Shown in pieces: positions 1 through 12,200 of a stretch of 64,000 nt of DNA (position 1 is its first letter; the number at the start of each line of letters is the position of its first letter). The DNA comes from Diphasiastrum complanatum (Eukaryota; Streptophyta; Lycopodiopsida; Lycopodiales; Lycopodiaceae): positions 12,621,314 to 12,685,313 of the forward strand of contig CM055094.1 of assembly GCA_029204225.1 (NCBI GenBank), in the 5' to 3' direction. A program made the position numbers and the translations under genes. Under the pieces are notes generated by a model. It searched no databases, was not told where the DNA came from, and worked only from the letters and a program-made list of their open reading frames with translations.

Positions 1-57
1 ATAATCACTTAATCCATTGTGAATGTTTCCGCTTCTAGTTCACATTGAATCCCGACA

Positions 58-69
58 TGGTATCAGAGC
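58..69 (+). other. Primer-binding site (tRNA-iMet)
   Basis: TGGTATCAGAGC is complementary to the 3' end of plant initiator Met-tRNA. It follows an LTR end in ACA, the normal arrangement for minus-strand DNA priming in plant LTR retrotransposons. Confidence 0.6.
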
Positions 70-663
70 GGGTTCATAGGCTGCATGATTAACACTCATA
101 GCCTCTACATCTTGAAGATTATTATGCATATTGGAAGGTAGGCAGATGGGCGATTTTGTTCCAGCAAATGAAGACTAAATTAGATGCATGTGCAAAATGA
201 AGGAATTCAGGACTTACATTGATTAAGCCTGATAAAAATGCACTTAAAAGTCTAATTCAATTGTTATGGCATATCTCTCTTGAATCCTGAAGAATGCAAG
301 ACATGGTCTGGTTCTGGGATGACCACAAAGCCCTAGCAATGTTGCTATATACTTAACTCCAGAAGAGTAAACTGCAACAATCCTGTTTTGATGAGGCCCT
401 GATCATCTTACTACCTTAGAAGGATGTTGGCCGTGCACCGATAATAAGATCAGGGAGAGGCTGTTCGTTTAGAATCATATGTTGATCTTCCTGTGGAGTA
501 CCAATCTCTATTGTTGAGCCTTCTTCTACTCTGGAGGTGCAACTCAGATGGAAGTTCTATCATCAGAGTAGATCCATCTACATTGTTCTCTTACCTTCAG
601 TTTTTGTAGTGGCATTGATAAGCTGACCAGGTGGTTCACTGAAGCTGTTGATGGCTGCTGATG

Positions 664-688
664 CTGTTGTTGTTGTTGTTGTTGTTGC
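664..688. repeat. (TTG)n trinucleotide microsatellite
   Basis: About eight GTT/TTG units. Read on the minus strand they give a run of Gln codons, which makes a short open frame look protein-like. I do not regard that frame as a gene. Confidence 0.8.
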
Positions 689-940
689 TTGAAGGGAGGA
701 ACTAAATGAGTAGGGGTTTGAAGCCTCACTTGACTTGACCACCGTGTTTGATGTTTGAAGCTGAAGTTGAACTCATTTATTAAAAATTTGGTGCATTTGT
801 AAGTTCTATTTGAGTGGATGCTGTTGTAAAGAATATTACTTCTGAAGTGTAAAACCTAGAGGTCTGGAGACAAAACAAGAACCTTTGATGGGGTTAAAGC
901 AAAATTAAATTTGTCATTAAGGGAGAGTGTTAGAAGTCCT

Positions 941-1664
941 ATTTCTCCTATTTGTCCTTTAATGGAGATTCCTCTGTTGATGCTCTGACTGCGAAGTTGA
1001 GGTACCAGAAGGTCTGTCAAGGGTCATCATAGTTTATTTTCACCCTGGGTGGAATCTCCTCCAGAAATAGCATTGCGAGTATAGAGCTTTCTCCAGGCCT
1101 GGATTGCGTTATTTCATGGGGTTAATGCCATATTTAATGAAGTTGGGGCAATTTATATGGTTTTGAGGACCCAAGGAGCATTTTTAAACTTTTGGTCCAT
1201 CTACGCAAGTGTGGAGGGGCAACTCATAATGTGTTCATGGGGCAAGTGACCTTCTTCTCCAATTAGCACTTGGCTGTCCAATGCCAAGGCTTTTCATTTG
1301 CTTTTGTAACTCCTATGTAACGCATGGCTCTTGGCTGTTGGCTTTTGGATATTCCACATTGGGAACCATTGGCCTTTGCCCGGGGAAGGAACTGCCTGAC
1401 GGAAACCGATGGCGGATGGTAAAATAGGTTCTTTTATAATTAATTTCAAACCAACCTTTGGTCGAGTGCTTCTTTCCTTAAGCCTGCTGAAGAGGGGAGG
1501 AAGAGCCTGGAGAGAGTGGCAATGCTTATGTACATACATTCTTTGTATAGAGATTTGTCTCCATTGGTATCCTACTTTGCTTCCACTTTTCGATAGAGAC
1601 TTTGATTGAAGGTCCAATGGAAAATGCCATCTTATGAGGATAGGGAAAGATAACGAGGAAGTTA
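941..1664. other. No gene recognised
   Basis: AT-rich sequence with only short, unrelated open frames on both strands. It is probably LTR or decayed transposon sequence belonging to the remnant on the left. No splice-supported exon was seen. Confidence 0.4.
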
Positions 1665-1669
1665 GTTCC

Positions 1670-2365
1670 AATCTTAGTTGCCCGTTCCGTTCCGGAACGC
1701 GTTCGCGTTCCGTTCCGGAACTTGGCCAAAACATTTTTCAAAAAATACGTATTTTATTAACGAAGGAATCCAGATATTAAAGATTATTGGCTGGCTTGTT
1801 TCGGGATCACCTAAGAGCTATAATTCTTCTCCGGTAACCAGACTGCAACGTCACAGTATCTTCTCGATCAGCTTCAACACCATCAACTCTCACATCTCTC
1901 TACGTTCTCAACCTCTTTCTATCTAGATAAATTTTCAGGTTATTTTCTTTATCTCGTCTCTCCTCCAATATGAGATCTTGTCAGCTTGAATGCATTTGTC
2001 TCCACTGCCTATTCTCCTACCTTGCTTTGTACACTTTTTAAGTCCATTGTCCTCTCCTGTCACTCTTGCTTGTCATCGCGTTCAAGTTCTTGAATCACTG
2101 GTTATTGGGCCTATCCCGATTTCCAACAACTTAAAAAAGTAGTGCGTTTCAGGAGCAGCCCTCATGTTTCTAAAGCATTTACCTTCGTCCTCCTTGCTAT
2201 ACGCTCTGATGTTGATAACAAATTAATGCCAAAAACTAAAAAGTCTGAAGCATGGTTTTATATCTAAGAGCTGCGAGAGACCTGTTTTTCACAAATTTAA
2301 AAAAATGTTCCGACCCAGTGCGTTCCGGAACGTACAGTACGTTCCGACCCAAAAGGGTTGGAACA
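1670..2365. mobile_element. Candidate non-autonomous DNA transposon with GTTCCGGAACG-rich ends
   Basis: The left side (about 1680-1722) carries repeated GTTCCG and CGGAACG palindromes. The right side (about 2310-2362) carries GCGTTCCGGAACG, ACGTTCCGACCC and GGGTTGGAAC. The two sides are inverted relative to each other and enclose about 600 bp without a gene. The terminal inverted repeats are imperfect and I could not confirm a target-site duplication, so both the element and its limits are tentative. The words resemble hAT ends elsewhere in the window that begin TAGTT. Confidence 0.35.
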
Positions 2366-3153
2366 ATAGTGCTGTAGAGCAACACAAAACATTCGATGGT
2401 GGTGGTCATGGGAATGTCCTTAACAATTTTGCTTCATGGCTTTTTCATTTTGTTGGGCTTTTTAAGTACTAGAATTTGGGATCATAGTTCTTTCCATTTG
2501 TGTAATTTATTGTCCCTGGCACCATACCAAAGCTTGAATACAACACTTTACATGTACTTGAATGTTTTTGTTGTCACCTTTCTTGAATCACAGAAACACA
2601 CGAACACGCGCATACAAACATGCTCACATAGAGTATGTCAACTTTAAAACAAACTGTAACAAATTTTTTATTTAGCTCTGAAATTATTACTGACCTTATA
2701 AGGGAAAGAAAAATTCATTCTAAGTATTCAAATTCATACATGAAAAGGAGCGGGACAACGAGTTGAAACTTGGTTTGGAGATGCTAGATTGCAAGTGGCA
2801 TGACACAAGCTGGCCCTTTTGTGTATATTTCAGTTTATGAAAGGGAGGATTTTCTCTCTGTTTTTTTTATTAAAACGAGATGGTGGAAGTGAACATGAGA
2901 AAGGGTAGGGCACAACCTGCCTGTGAGTGAGTCTTAGGAGGGGGATAACAAGAGATCCTTTTTCTCATGAAATATTTCAATCTCCCTGCTCAGCCTTGTC
3001 CCTTTGTACACTTCTAGGAATTTTTTGAGCATTAGAATTTTGTTTGCTATATTGTCTCATTGCTATGGCTCATGTTAAATATCTGACTATAGGCTATACG
3101 ACAATTCATTACTTTGATCATATCCCCAAAAGTCTAATTGCTCAGCTATACAG
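2366..3153. other. No gene recognised; probable intron of PME-1
   Basis: AT-rich sequence directly upstream of the first visible PME-1 exon. No credible coding exon that could supply the PME-1 N-terminus was found here or further left in the window. Confidence 0.4.
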
Positions 3154-3238
3154 GGCTACACGTGTGAAGTACTCACCTTTGCCATGGGAGGACTATTTTG
3201 ATGAAGCAAAAGATATCTTAATTCCTGGTTCAGAAAAG
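3154..3238 (+). CDS. PPME1: PME-1 exon a (first visible)
   Basis: The acceptor is CTATACAG/G and the donor is AAAAG/GTAACA. The exon encodes 28 residues including [11 protein letters not shown], the conserved start of the PME-1 fold. It begins with the third base of a split codon and ends in phase 0. The 5558-bp intron that follows holds a gypsy element and a copia fragment. Confidence 0.88.
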
Positions 3239-6200
3239 GTAACATACACTGTTTACTTATTACTAAAACAGAAAGGATTGGTATTCGAGTATAAGATACT
3301 GTACCTTGCATATTTGTAATCCTTGAGCAGTCTCATTCTAGCCACGCAGAACTTGAAAAAAGCATGTCAATTCAAGGGACCAATTTTAGTTCCTATATAC
3401 ATTTATCTGGGCAATTCCATTCAGATCATGAAATATCATGTATTGCTCTAGTAGGGTGTGAAAGTCCTTACTTAAGATCTAAGATACCTTTTTTGTTCTA
3501 GCAAAGAATTTGAGATATTTGTAGGCTTTGGCCAATAAAATTCCCTCTTAACCAAGTCCAGAGTCCTGTGTATACCGGGATGTCCTGCACAGGGTATGTC
3601 ATGACATTCAAACAAAATCTTCCGTTTGAGCTCATCATCCCCAGGTACACAAACTTTTCCATTCCGAAATAGTAATCCATCTCGAATGGTGAACTGTTCT
3701 ACAATCTTCGTATCTTTCTTAGTTAGTTGAGTCCCCTGTGTTTCTGACTCAACACTGTCCACATTTCTTCCGGTCTGAACAATGTTCCAAATGTGACCAA
3801 AATGGGAATCTGATTCATATTTTCCTCTCAGCGAAAGATATAGATCCGTAGAAATCTGGGTGAATGACAACTCGTTCAGTTCACCGATCCGACTAAGAGC
3901 ATCTGCAACTTGATTAGAGCTGCCTCTTATGTAATGGATTTCATGATCGAATTCTTGCATCAATTCAGCCCATCGAGCTTTTCTCCCCCGAAGATCATGT
4001 TGATTACAAAAATACTTAAGAGGCTGGTGATCCGTATACACTACAAACTTGCTACCATACAAGTAGTGTCTCCAGGTTTTAAGTGCATGGACCCTTTTCC
4101 TGCGTAGTATAACGCAACAGAGGACCAGTGAATTTTTGCTCTCAAACGCTAGTGGCCTATCCATTTGTAATAGAACTGCTCCAATTGCAACATCACTTGC
4201 GTCCATTCTCATGACGTAAGGTAAATCTGGACTTGCAATTTGTAACACGGGAGCTGAAACAATCATTGTTTTAAGTTTCTCAAAACATTGATTCAATTCC
4301 TCGTTCCAAACAACAGGCGGACTAGGTTGATTCCTCTTTTTCTTTTTATTAACAATTCCTTTTGTCAGATTATTAAGCGGTGCTGCTAACTTAGCATAAT
4401 CCTCCATAAATCTCTTGAAGAAAAGTGTAAAACCTAAAAAAGACTTTACTTGCCTCACAGTTCCCGGAATTGGCCACTCAATGATTTTATCCTCGTCAAT
4501 CTTGATCCCATTTACTGTGATCTTATGACCAAGATAAAGCAACTCTTGCTTAAAGAGTTCCCACTTGGACTCTTTAGCGTAGACTAACTTCCGACGGAGT
4601 TTCATCAAGACGATTTTTAAGTGTTCTACGTGTTCCACCAAGGATTTACTGTAAACGAGAATGTCGTCTAAGAATACTACCACAAACTTCCCCAAATATG
4701 GACGAAATAAATCGTTCATCATTTGCTGGAATGTTGCTGGAGCATTCGTTAATCCAAATGGCAACACTAGAAATTCATAATGACCAAATCTAGAACGAAA
4801 TCCTATGTTTTGAACATCTTCTGACTTAATTCTTATTTGATGGTACCTTGTCCTGAGATCTATCTTGGTGATATACCATGCTCCACCCAAGCGATCTACA
4901 AGGTCATCCATCCTGGGTAATGGATATTTATTCTTCATTAAGCCCCTTGTAAGCCACACACATCTTGAAACCTCCATCTTTCTTCGCTTTAAGAACAGGA
5001 GCGCCCCAAGGTGATTTACTAGGTTGTATATGTCCCATCCTGAGATAGTTTTCTATTTGATTTGAAATCTTTGTCTCCTCCTTCTGAGAGAACCTATAAG
5101 GTTGTCTAGAGACAGGTTGACTTCCTGGAATTAACTCAATCCTGTGGTCTACTGACCTAGATGGTGGTAAACCATGAGGTAATTCAGATGGAAAAACATC
5201 CCTAAATTCATTTATGATCTGTTCTTTCACTGCTTGTTCATGATCTAAATTTACTGAGTTAAGAATTGCTGAGAATTCACAACCATTTAGATTCATTTCA
5301 GGAACATCCACAACTGGAATAGCATAAATTGAAAAAACTTCATACTCAAAATAATCCAATGTTTCCATTTTATCTACTGTAGAAATCTGATCCAACGGAC
5401 GTACAAAATTACTGCCAAATAATGTAACTACCTTATCACCCTCCTTGAAAGTGAGAACATGCTTCTCAAAATCAAATAACAGAGAAGGCGATTTACTAAA
5501 TAACCATTTGTAACCTAAGATTAACATGAAAATTAACTAATTCCGTGTGTCCTTGCATCAAACTGGGAACTTCGGGACTTTTACGTTTCAAGTCTCCAAC
5601 TCTGCTCCTGAAGCTAGATAAACTTTATATCTATGATTGCTGGCTTCAGTTTCCAAGCTGAGTTTCTGCACAAGACCAAAATTAATAAAATTATGAGTTG
5701 AACCACTGTCCAATAAAATACTCACTTCTTGATCTTTAACTGTGCCAATTAAACAGAAAAGTTCATTAGGCAAGAAAGAAGTAGTACTAAAAGAACATTC
5801 ACACTCACAATCAGTCAGGTTAATTTCCAAAGTCTTACCTTTGCCTCCTGGGATTTCAATCATGTGAGCAGACACTTTCTTCCTTTCTGGACAAAATTTC
5901 ATCATATGTCCAGGCTTCTTACAAACAAAACATAAGGTCTCTCTTTTTGCCTTTTCCCGGGACATAGATTTCTTGAATCTCTTTCTCTTCGTCTTCCTGG
6001 GTTCCGACGCTGCTTGATCTAATTCGTCAAAATATTTTGCTTGGTCTGGACCACGCTTCTTACCCTTCTTGGTTTTCAAAGTGGTTGGAATTTGCGCAAA
6101 CTGCTTCCTGGATGCCACCACTATGGAATCATATGCTTTCGCAATCCAAAACGCATCCTCGAGGTTTTGAAGCACATTTCGCTTGCATTCGTACAGATAG

Positions 6201-9200
6201 TCGGCTGGCAAACCTAGGACAAACTGCCAAAGTTCCAACTTCGCATCGAATGATTGAACCCTATTCCATAGGTTATGAATTCCTGGATATAAGAGTCTAA
6301 ACTCTTTGTACCCATCTTGCAGTTCACGAACTTCAGGTAGTAGTCCATGTCATCAGCAGCTACGAAAGCTTTCTTGAAAACTTCCGCAAACGCCTCCCAA
6401 GTAGTTGGCTTCACCGGTAAATCTCGCCACCACAATGACGCTTTGCCACGTAAGAACAGCACGACACTTTCAATTTTCTTCTCATCAGGAACACCGTGCA
6501 GATTGAAGTAACTACTCCACTTGGCCAGCCAGTCCTCGACGACCTAAGGTTATTTCTCCTTCTTCTCGCCCGCATAAACCTCCGGTTGAAAACCGAGATT
6601 GGGTGAAGACATCAATTTGACTTGATTCAACAGAACCTCCATTTGCTGATCTCTCATTTGATTACGATTATTCATATCATTGAGTGCCGTACTCAACTGC
6701 TGACAAATCACCATATAAGATGGCACACCTGGATTTGCAGCTTGATTTGAAGTTTCTTCGGCCATCTTGATATATCTATCCTAGAAATTACCAAATTTAG
6801 TTAATATCAGATTAACTCATAGTGAAAATTAATGGCAAGAACGTTTTCCAAATCCACATGCAATTCAAAATACAGAGTTACAACCAATCAATTGATCTGA
6901 ACTTGCTGGATTTTGAATTCTACCCTCCATTTTGCCAAAATCATGGAAAACAAGCCAAATTTGGCACAAAAGAGCCTAGAATCCAAATACATGGGAAGAT
7001 CCAACATGCAAACTGAATTTCAACTACAAAGTGTATTAACTTGCTGGAAATTTCAGATCCTTAGCTAGTTTTGAGCTACACATGCCAAAACTCCAAAAAA
7101 GACACCAAAATTGATTTCCTAGCACAATTCTCCATAAACCACAACGAATTTGAGAGAGATATGGAACATGCAAATTGAATTTGGGAAGATCCACCAACTT
7201 GCAACCTTGCTCCTCTCCTTGGATGAGAATACTAGTTGAATACCACCAAGCTCCAATGAAAAGCACCGCCTCTCCAAACTTGTAAGCCTTGCTCTGATAC
7301 CACGATAAGGGAAGCTCCTTAGATCCTGCTTACAAATCCCAAACACAAAGGATAACACAATATGGAGAAACCACCCAACCAAGCAGAAGCAGCCAATTAA
7401 TCTCTAGAAGCCTCACCCCCAAGCCAAGGAACAAGAAGCATGAATGTAGAGTGAGAGCCTGACAATGAATCAAGAACCATGATGAGGGTTACCTCTGGCT
7501 GCTCCATATAGGCTCATTCAAAAATGCACTCTTAACATCCATTTGTTGCATCCCAACCAAACTGAGCTGCCAATGACAAAACCGTCCTCATGGTAGTTAA
7601 CTTTGCAACCGGTGCAAACATTTCCTCATAGTCAATTCCTTCCTGTTGTGGATACCCTTTTGCAACCAACCTTGCCTTGTGCTTATCAATAGAGCCATCT
7701 AATCTATACTTGGTTCCATAAATCCATCTTACAACCAATAGCCTTTTTTCTTGTTGGTAAATGCACAAGCCTCTAAGTCTTGTTTTTCATAATAGAGTTG
7801 TACTCCTCGTCCATGGCTTTCGTCCAAATCTTCTCTTTTTCAGCTTTTTTGAAAGTAGATGGATCTTTTGTTTCTAATACCATAGCCATGAATGCAAAAT
7901 GTACATCCTCATCCTCATGCCGATCCTCGTGTTGATTCACGTCAACTACTTTGCAAGCCTTGACAATCTTCTAGCTCCCTGTTTACTTGACTCTCCCTGT
8001 TCCAAGGTGACTCCATTTGATAGTCTCATAGTACCACCTAGGTAAGTTCCTAGTAGACGGTGTAGGATGCTTCTTGCCTGGTAAAGTTGGAGTTGAATAA
8101 GTATCCCAAATACTTGACCTCTCTTTCGTTTTTCCTGTCTCTACCATGGCTTCTCTAGGCAGATGAGTTGGTTTCGGTGATGCGTGTATTGACTTAGGTT
8201 CTTATAATAACTCGTCATGACTCATATGTAAAAGGAATACCATCATCATGCTGCTTCTCACAAGATATTTTTGTGCTTTATGAGATCCTATCTCATCAAA
8301 AATACCATCCCTGCTTATAATAACCTTCTTTCTTGCAATGTCATAAAGCCTGTACCCCTCTTCCTAATCATCATATCCAAGCATCAAACACTTTGTTGCC
8401 TATAAATACAACTCGCTTCTCATGTCCTTAGGTATATGAGCATATGCAATACTTCCAAACACTCTCCAGTGACTTACATTAGGTTTCCTACTTGTATAAG
8501 CTTTTTCTGGAGTCTGATTCTCTACTGCTTGAGTAGGACTTCTCATTCAAAGATAAACTGCTGTTTGAACTGCTTCACCCCAAAATGAATTTGGAAGATT
8601 CTTACTTTTAAGTATGCTCCTAGCAGTTTTCAGAATAGAACAAATTTTTGTATATTGCACAGGGTTAAATCACTTCATCTCTCACTTGTTTTGCTCAAGA
8701 ATGTGTGTTTTTTCTGTTATTTCCGAGTTGTACTTTAAAATAAACACAAAGGAGTATATATTTATCTATAAATGGCTGATCACATTACTTTTGCAGGTTT
8801 TCCGTATTTACACAGCTGGTAATGATGGACCAGTTGTGTTTTGCCTACATGGGGGAGGATACTCTGGGTAACGTTCGTGAATTGACTTTTTAGTGTTTGT
8901 CTATAATTTACCTTGAACCGTGCTATGCCTCGAAGAGGTTTGTTTTTCAGAGGTCTTCATGCTCTTGCTATAGAACATAGGAGAGTGCTGTTCATTGACA
9001 GCTAGCATTCCAAATTTTTGTAAGTGTGCTCACTTTCTTAGTTACTAACTGGTTTATCTGTTCGCTGATAAGAATTATCTTGTTTTGAGTATGGTGCTGG
9101 GTGTTTGTCTCCTACTAAATACTGGTGCTAACTTTTGATATCAAAGCCAACGCCTCTCTCAATAATAAGTAGCTTCAGTTTAACTTGACTCTTAGAATCT

Positions 9201-12200
9201 GATTAGCTTGTCTCCTAAAGGGATTCAAGAAAGGGAGTACAAAGAACTGGAATTTGCCAAATACGACTACTAGCTTAACCTGAGTTTGTGTATATTGATT
9301 TGTCAAGACTTAAGCTTTATGTGGCTTTCTTAGTGGAAAAAGTCACGCTTGCAATCAACTATGGCTGGATATTGTGCACAGTTGACCACATGCATTTGTT
9401 GCAACAGAAAATCATCCACGTTAACTGGTCTATAAGGTGAGATGAGAGGCAAGTTGATGTTTGCTCTATGAATGTGAAATGTCATCTTTCAAGGTTGCCA
9501 AGCTATTGACGACTCTCTGTAACACGCTGCCCATGGATCGTAGCAGGACAAAGATATTCAAGTGAGCTATGGTAAAATAGAAGTTCTTGGGTTTTGGCGC
9601 TTGTAGTGAGAATCCCTTGGTGCTCTTGTTTTACTTATAAGGATGGTTGTAAACGGCTTTGCATTGATTATAGAAATCTCAATAAGATGTCCATTAAGAA
9701 TAGATCTATTTGCTCAGTTGATAAAAACTACTACCTTCTTCAAGATTAATCTTGGGTTTTGATATTATCACAAAAAAATTCATCCAACAGACCCATTCCC
9801 ACACGGATCGTCTGTTTTTTTGACTCCCCGTGTCCAATTTTGTTCTATGTCAACTCCTTATGGCTATACTGTATATCAAACAATTTATGTTGTAGTTGTG
9901 TCATATGAGCTCAATAAAATAAAAATATGTTGTGCCCCTTAAGTATAAGCTACTAGTGTTAGGTCAATGACATATCATTAATTGGCCCAATTTATCCCAA
10001 GCATTGTATTGGGTCCCTACCATGTTGTAAAGTATAAACAGGGCCTAGGTTTTGACGTAAAAGTACTAGTTGTGTTTCACTACATGCGATACTCAAGGAG
10101 ACATCATTTTTCTGTGGTTGTTTATTGGAGACCCTAGTTTTAGTTATCCTAGTTCCTCAGCTTTGGTCAAAATCACTCTCTTTCATATCTTTTGGCAATG
10201 AAAGTTGAAAATAATACAATTGGGAGTGTCGGAGCAAGGCACAACTATATCAGCATATGACTCATTGATTGGAGCTGGCTTTAGAAAGGTATTGTAGATA
10301 ATTGTTTTTGGTTAAAGTGGGCCGTTTTACATTTTACGTACAAAACTATTTTGCTCAACATTTAAGTGGATTAACTTGTTCCCTAATGAGTAAGATCTCT
10401 ATTGTTTCTTATGAATTTGAATGAATAGATGACTTTCCTCTAGAGCTCATCTGATCTTTTTACATTAGCTAAGTTAGCAAGTACTTATTGAGGGCTTCCT
10501 CAGTAAGTATTTATTGTGATCTTCCTCATTTTGGTAATGTTTTTTATACAACGATCTTAATGTGTTTTGGAGAAGAAATCTCTTCTATGAACTCACTTAA
10601 ACTCAATTGCATATCTTACGATGATAATTGTAACATTTGGATCTATATAAGCGAGATAAATCAATTGTTTGTTGGGTTGATAATTTAAAGTATGGTAGTA
10701 TAGAAGACCTGAAGTAATGCTCACTAGTTAAGATTTTGTTTCTTATGTTACTGGTTTGGTATGGACTTTTTGACTTGTTGGTTGCACTTATTTTATGTCC
10801 CATGCCTTGTTCACAGTACTGACCTCTCATTTAAATTTCTGAATTAGCTGCAATGGGATTTTGATTTTACATGGAGTTGGTTGATAGTGCTAATTGGTTT
10901 TCTTTTCCTTTTTGCAAAAAGTATACATGCAACTTGTGAGTTTTTTCTATTCTAGAAAATAAACCAGCGTCATCAACTCAGACAGTTTTGAACTCTTATT
11001 GCAGGTTATCCTTTGCACTTGTAGCCAAACAAATGAAAGGAAAGGTTAGAGTAGTATCTATGGATATGAGAGGTCATGGTTTGTCACACACAGCAGATGA
11101 CACTGATTTGTCGGCTGAGGCAAGTCCTCGGAATTGCATTGACTGCATAAATTTTATTCAGATTCAAACCTTAGTGCATAAATTTTGTGTACTTCTTTTT
11201 AGAATCATACAACCGTTAGCTCACTTCCAGCAGTTATCTGAGATCTCAATCAGGGATGTGCTAGCTCTATTTCTAAGAAGTGTTGGTTCTCTAGTCAAAG
11301 CACTAGAGTACAAAAAATATTTGACAAGTAGCTGCTTACATGATCACTCACACTTCTTTTTTCCCAAGAAAAGGGCTTAAGACTTGAGAAGTGTTTACCA
11401 TTCATCACTGTGAAGTGTGGTTATCAAGTTACAGAATGCACTGTTGCAACATATGTGGGATGTTTAGGTGAATGAGAGCAGCTTCTTGTTCTGGTCATCA
11501 ATATGTGTTTTAGAATTGAACCAATATAATCAACTGGTACTTGGAGTGTCTAAATGAATTAAGGAGGCCCTAAGTACAATAAAACACGTCACTAAGCCCT
11601 AAGTAAAGATCCATACCTCTTCTCCATTGACAAAAACATATTGCTCAATGTTTGATAAAACTTAAAAATTGAAAGATGATCCACTAAAATGCATATGTTT
11701 AAGGAGATTTTGCAGAAATGTCTAATTCTAAGATGCTTAAAAAATGGTTGGTGTTAAAGAAGATACCGCAAAATGAAGATGTCGAAGAAGAATCCACAAG
11801 AGAAGATGAGCTGAAGGGGATGCCAATAAAGAGGTTCCGTCTTTTTATGGTGAAAAATGTCATTTCATGTTGCGTGGCTGTGTTGCATATGACAAAGAAG
11901 GATGGTATTGTGGACCATCCATAAAAATAGTCACATATGTTGAACTAGTAATAGTTTAAATATATAGCTTGGATGCATCTTCATTAGTCTCAATTAAATG
12001 AAGGGCAATAGTGACACTATAGTTCTATCGCATGGCTTTTGTATTTGAAGCATTTTCTCTATATCCCAACATCTCTTTGAAACATACTGGCTATAAAAAG
12101 GTCGCAAAACTGTTGGCTGATAAGACTGCTCGGAATATGCAGAGAAGTGGACTTGGAAATTGGAGTAGCCAGCGCAGGCTTGTGTGTTGAGGGCATAGTC

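Larger units (their letters stand above)
1..940 (+). mobile_element. Copia-type LTR retrotransposon remnant (LTR end, PBS, short internal region, start of second LTR)
   Basis: The first 57 bases look like the end of a 5' LTR, finishing in CGACA. They are followed directly by TGGTATCAGAGC (58-69), the plant primer-binding site for initiator Met-tRNA. At 919-927 there is a purine tract (AAGGGAGAG), followed by TGTTAGAAGTCC at 928, which looks like the start of a 3' LTR. The internal region is only about 860 bp and has no gag or pol that I can recognise, so it would be a non-autonomous or deleted copy. I could not find the 1-57 sequence again downstream, so the end of the second LTR is not established. 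Confidence 0.5.
3472..7490 (-). mobile_element. Ty3/gypsy LTR retrotransposon, truncated in integrase
   Basis: It lies on the minus strand inside a PME-1 intron. From its 5' side: LTR end (about 7490-7303), PBS (7302-7291), untranslated leader, gag (6765-5588), pol (5527-3472). Pol stops just after the HHCC zinc finger of integrase, so the DDE core and the 3' LTR are gone. The LTR piece resembles the gypsy LTR at 34520-34937 (shared words such as AACCACCCAACCAA). Multiple frameshifts show a dead copy. Confidence 0.85.

Noticed and set aside
544-729. Polyglutamine open frame on the minus strand
   Set aside because: It is created by a (TTG)n microsatellite in the interior of a decayed LTR element. 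No other protein-like features.
11231-11330. In-frame [10 protein letters not shown] after exon c, resembling the PME-1 NDVLAV block
   Set aside because: The true block is at 22315-22394 (ADVLEV ... VLVGH), which has proper splice sites and phases and leads into the nucleophile elbow. The resemblance is chance in retained-intron sequence.
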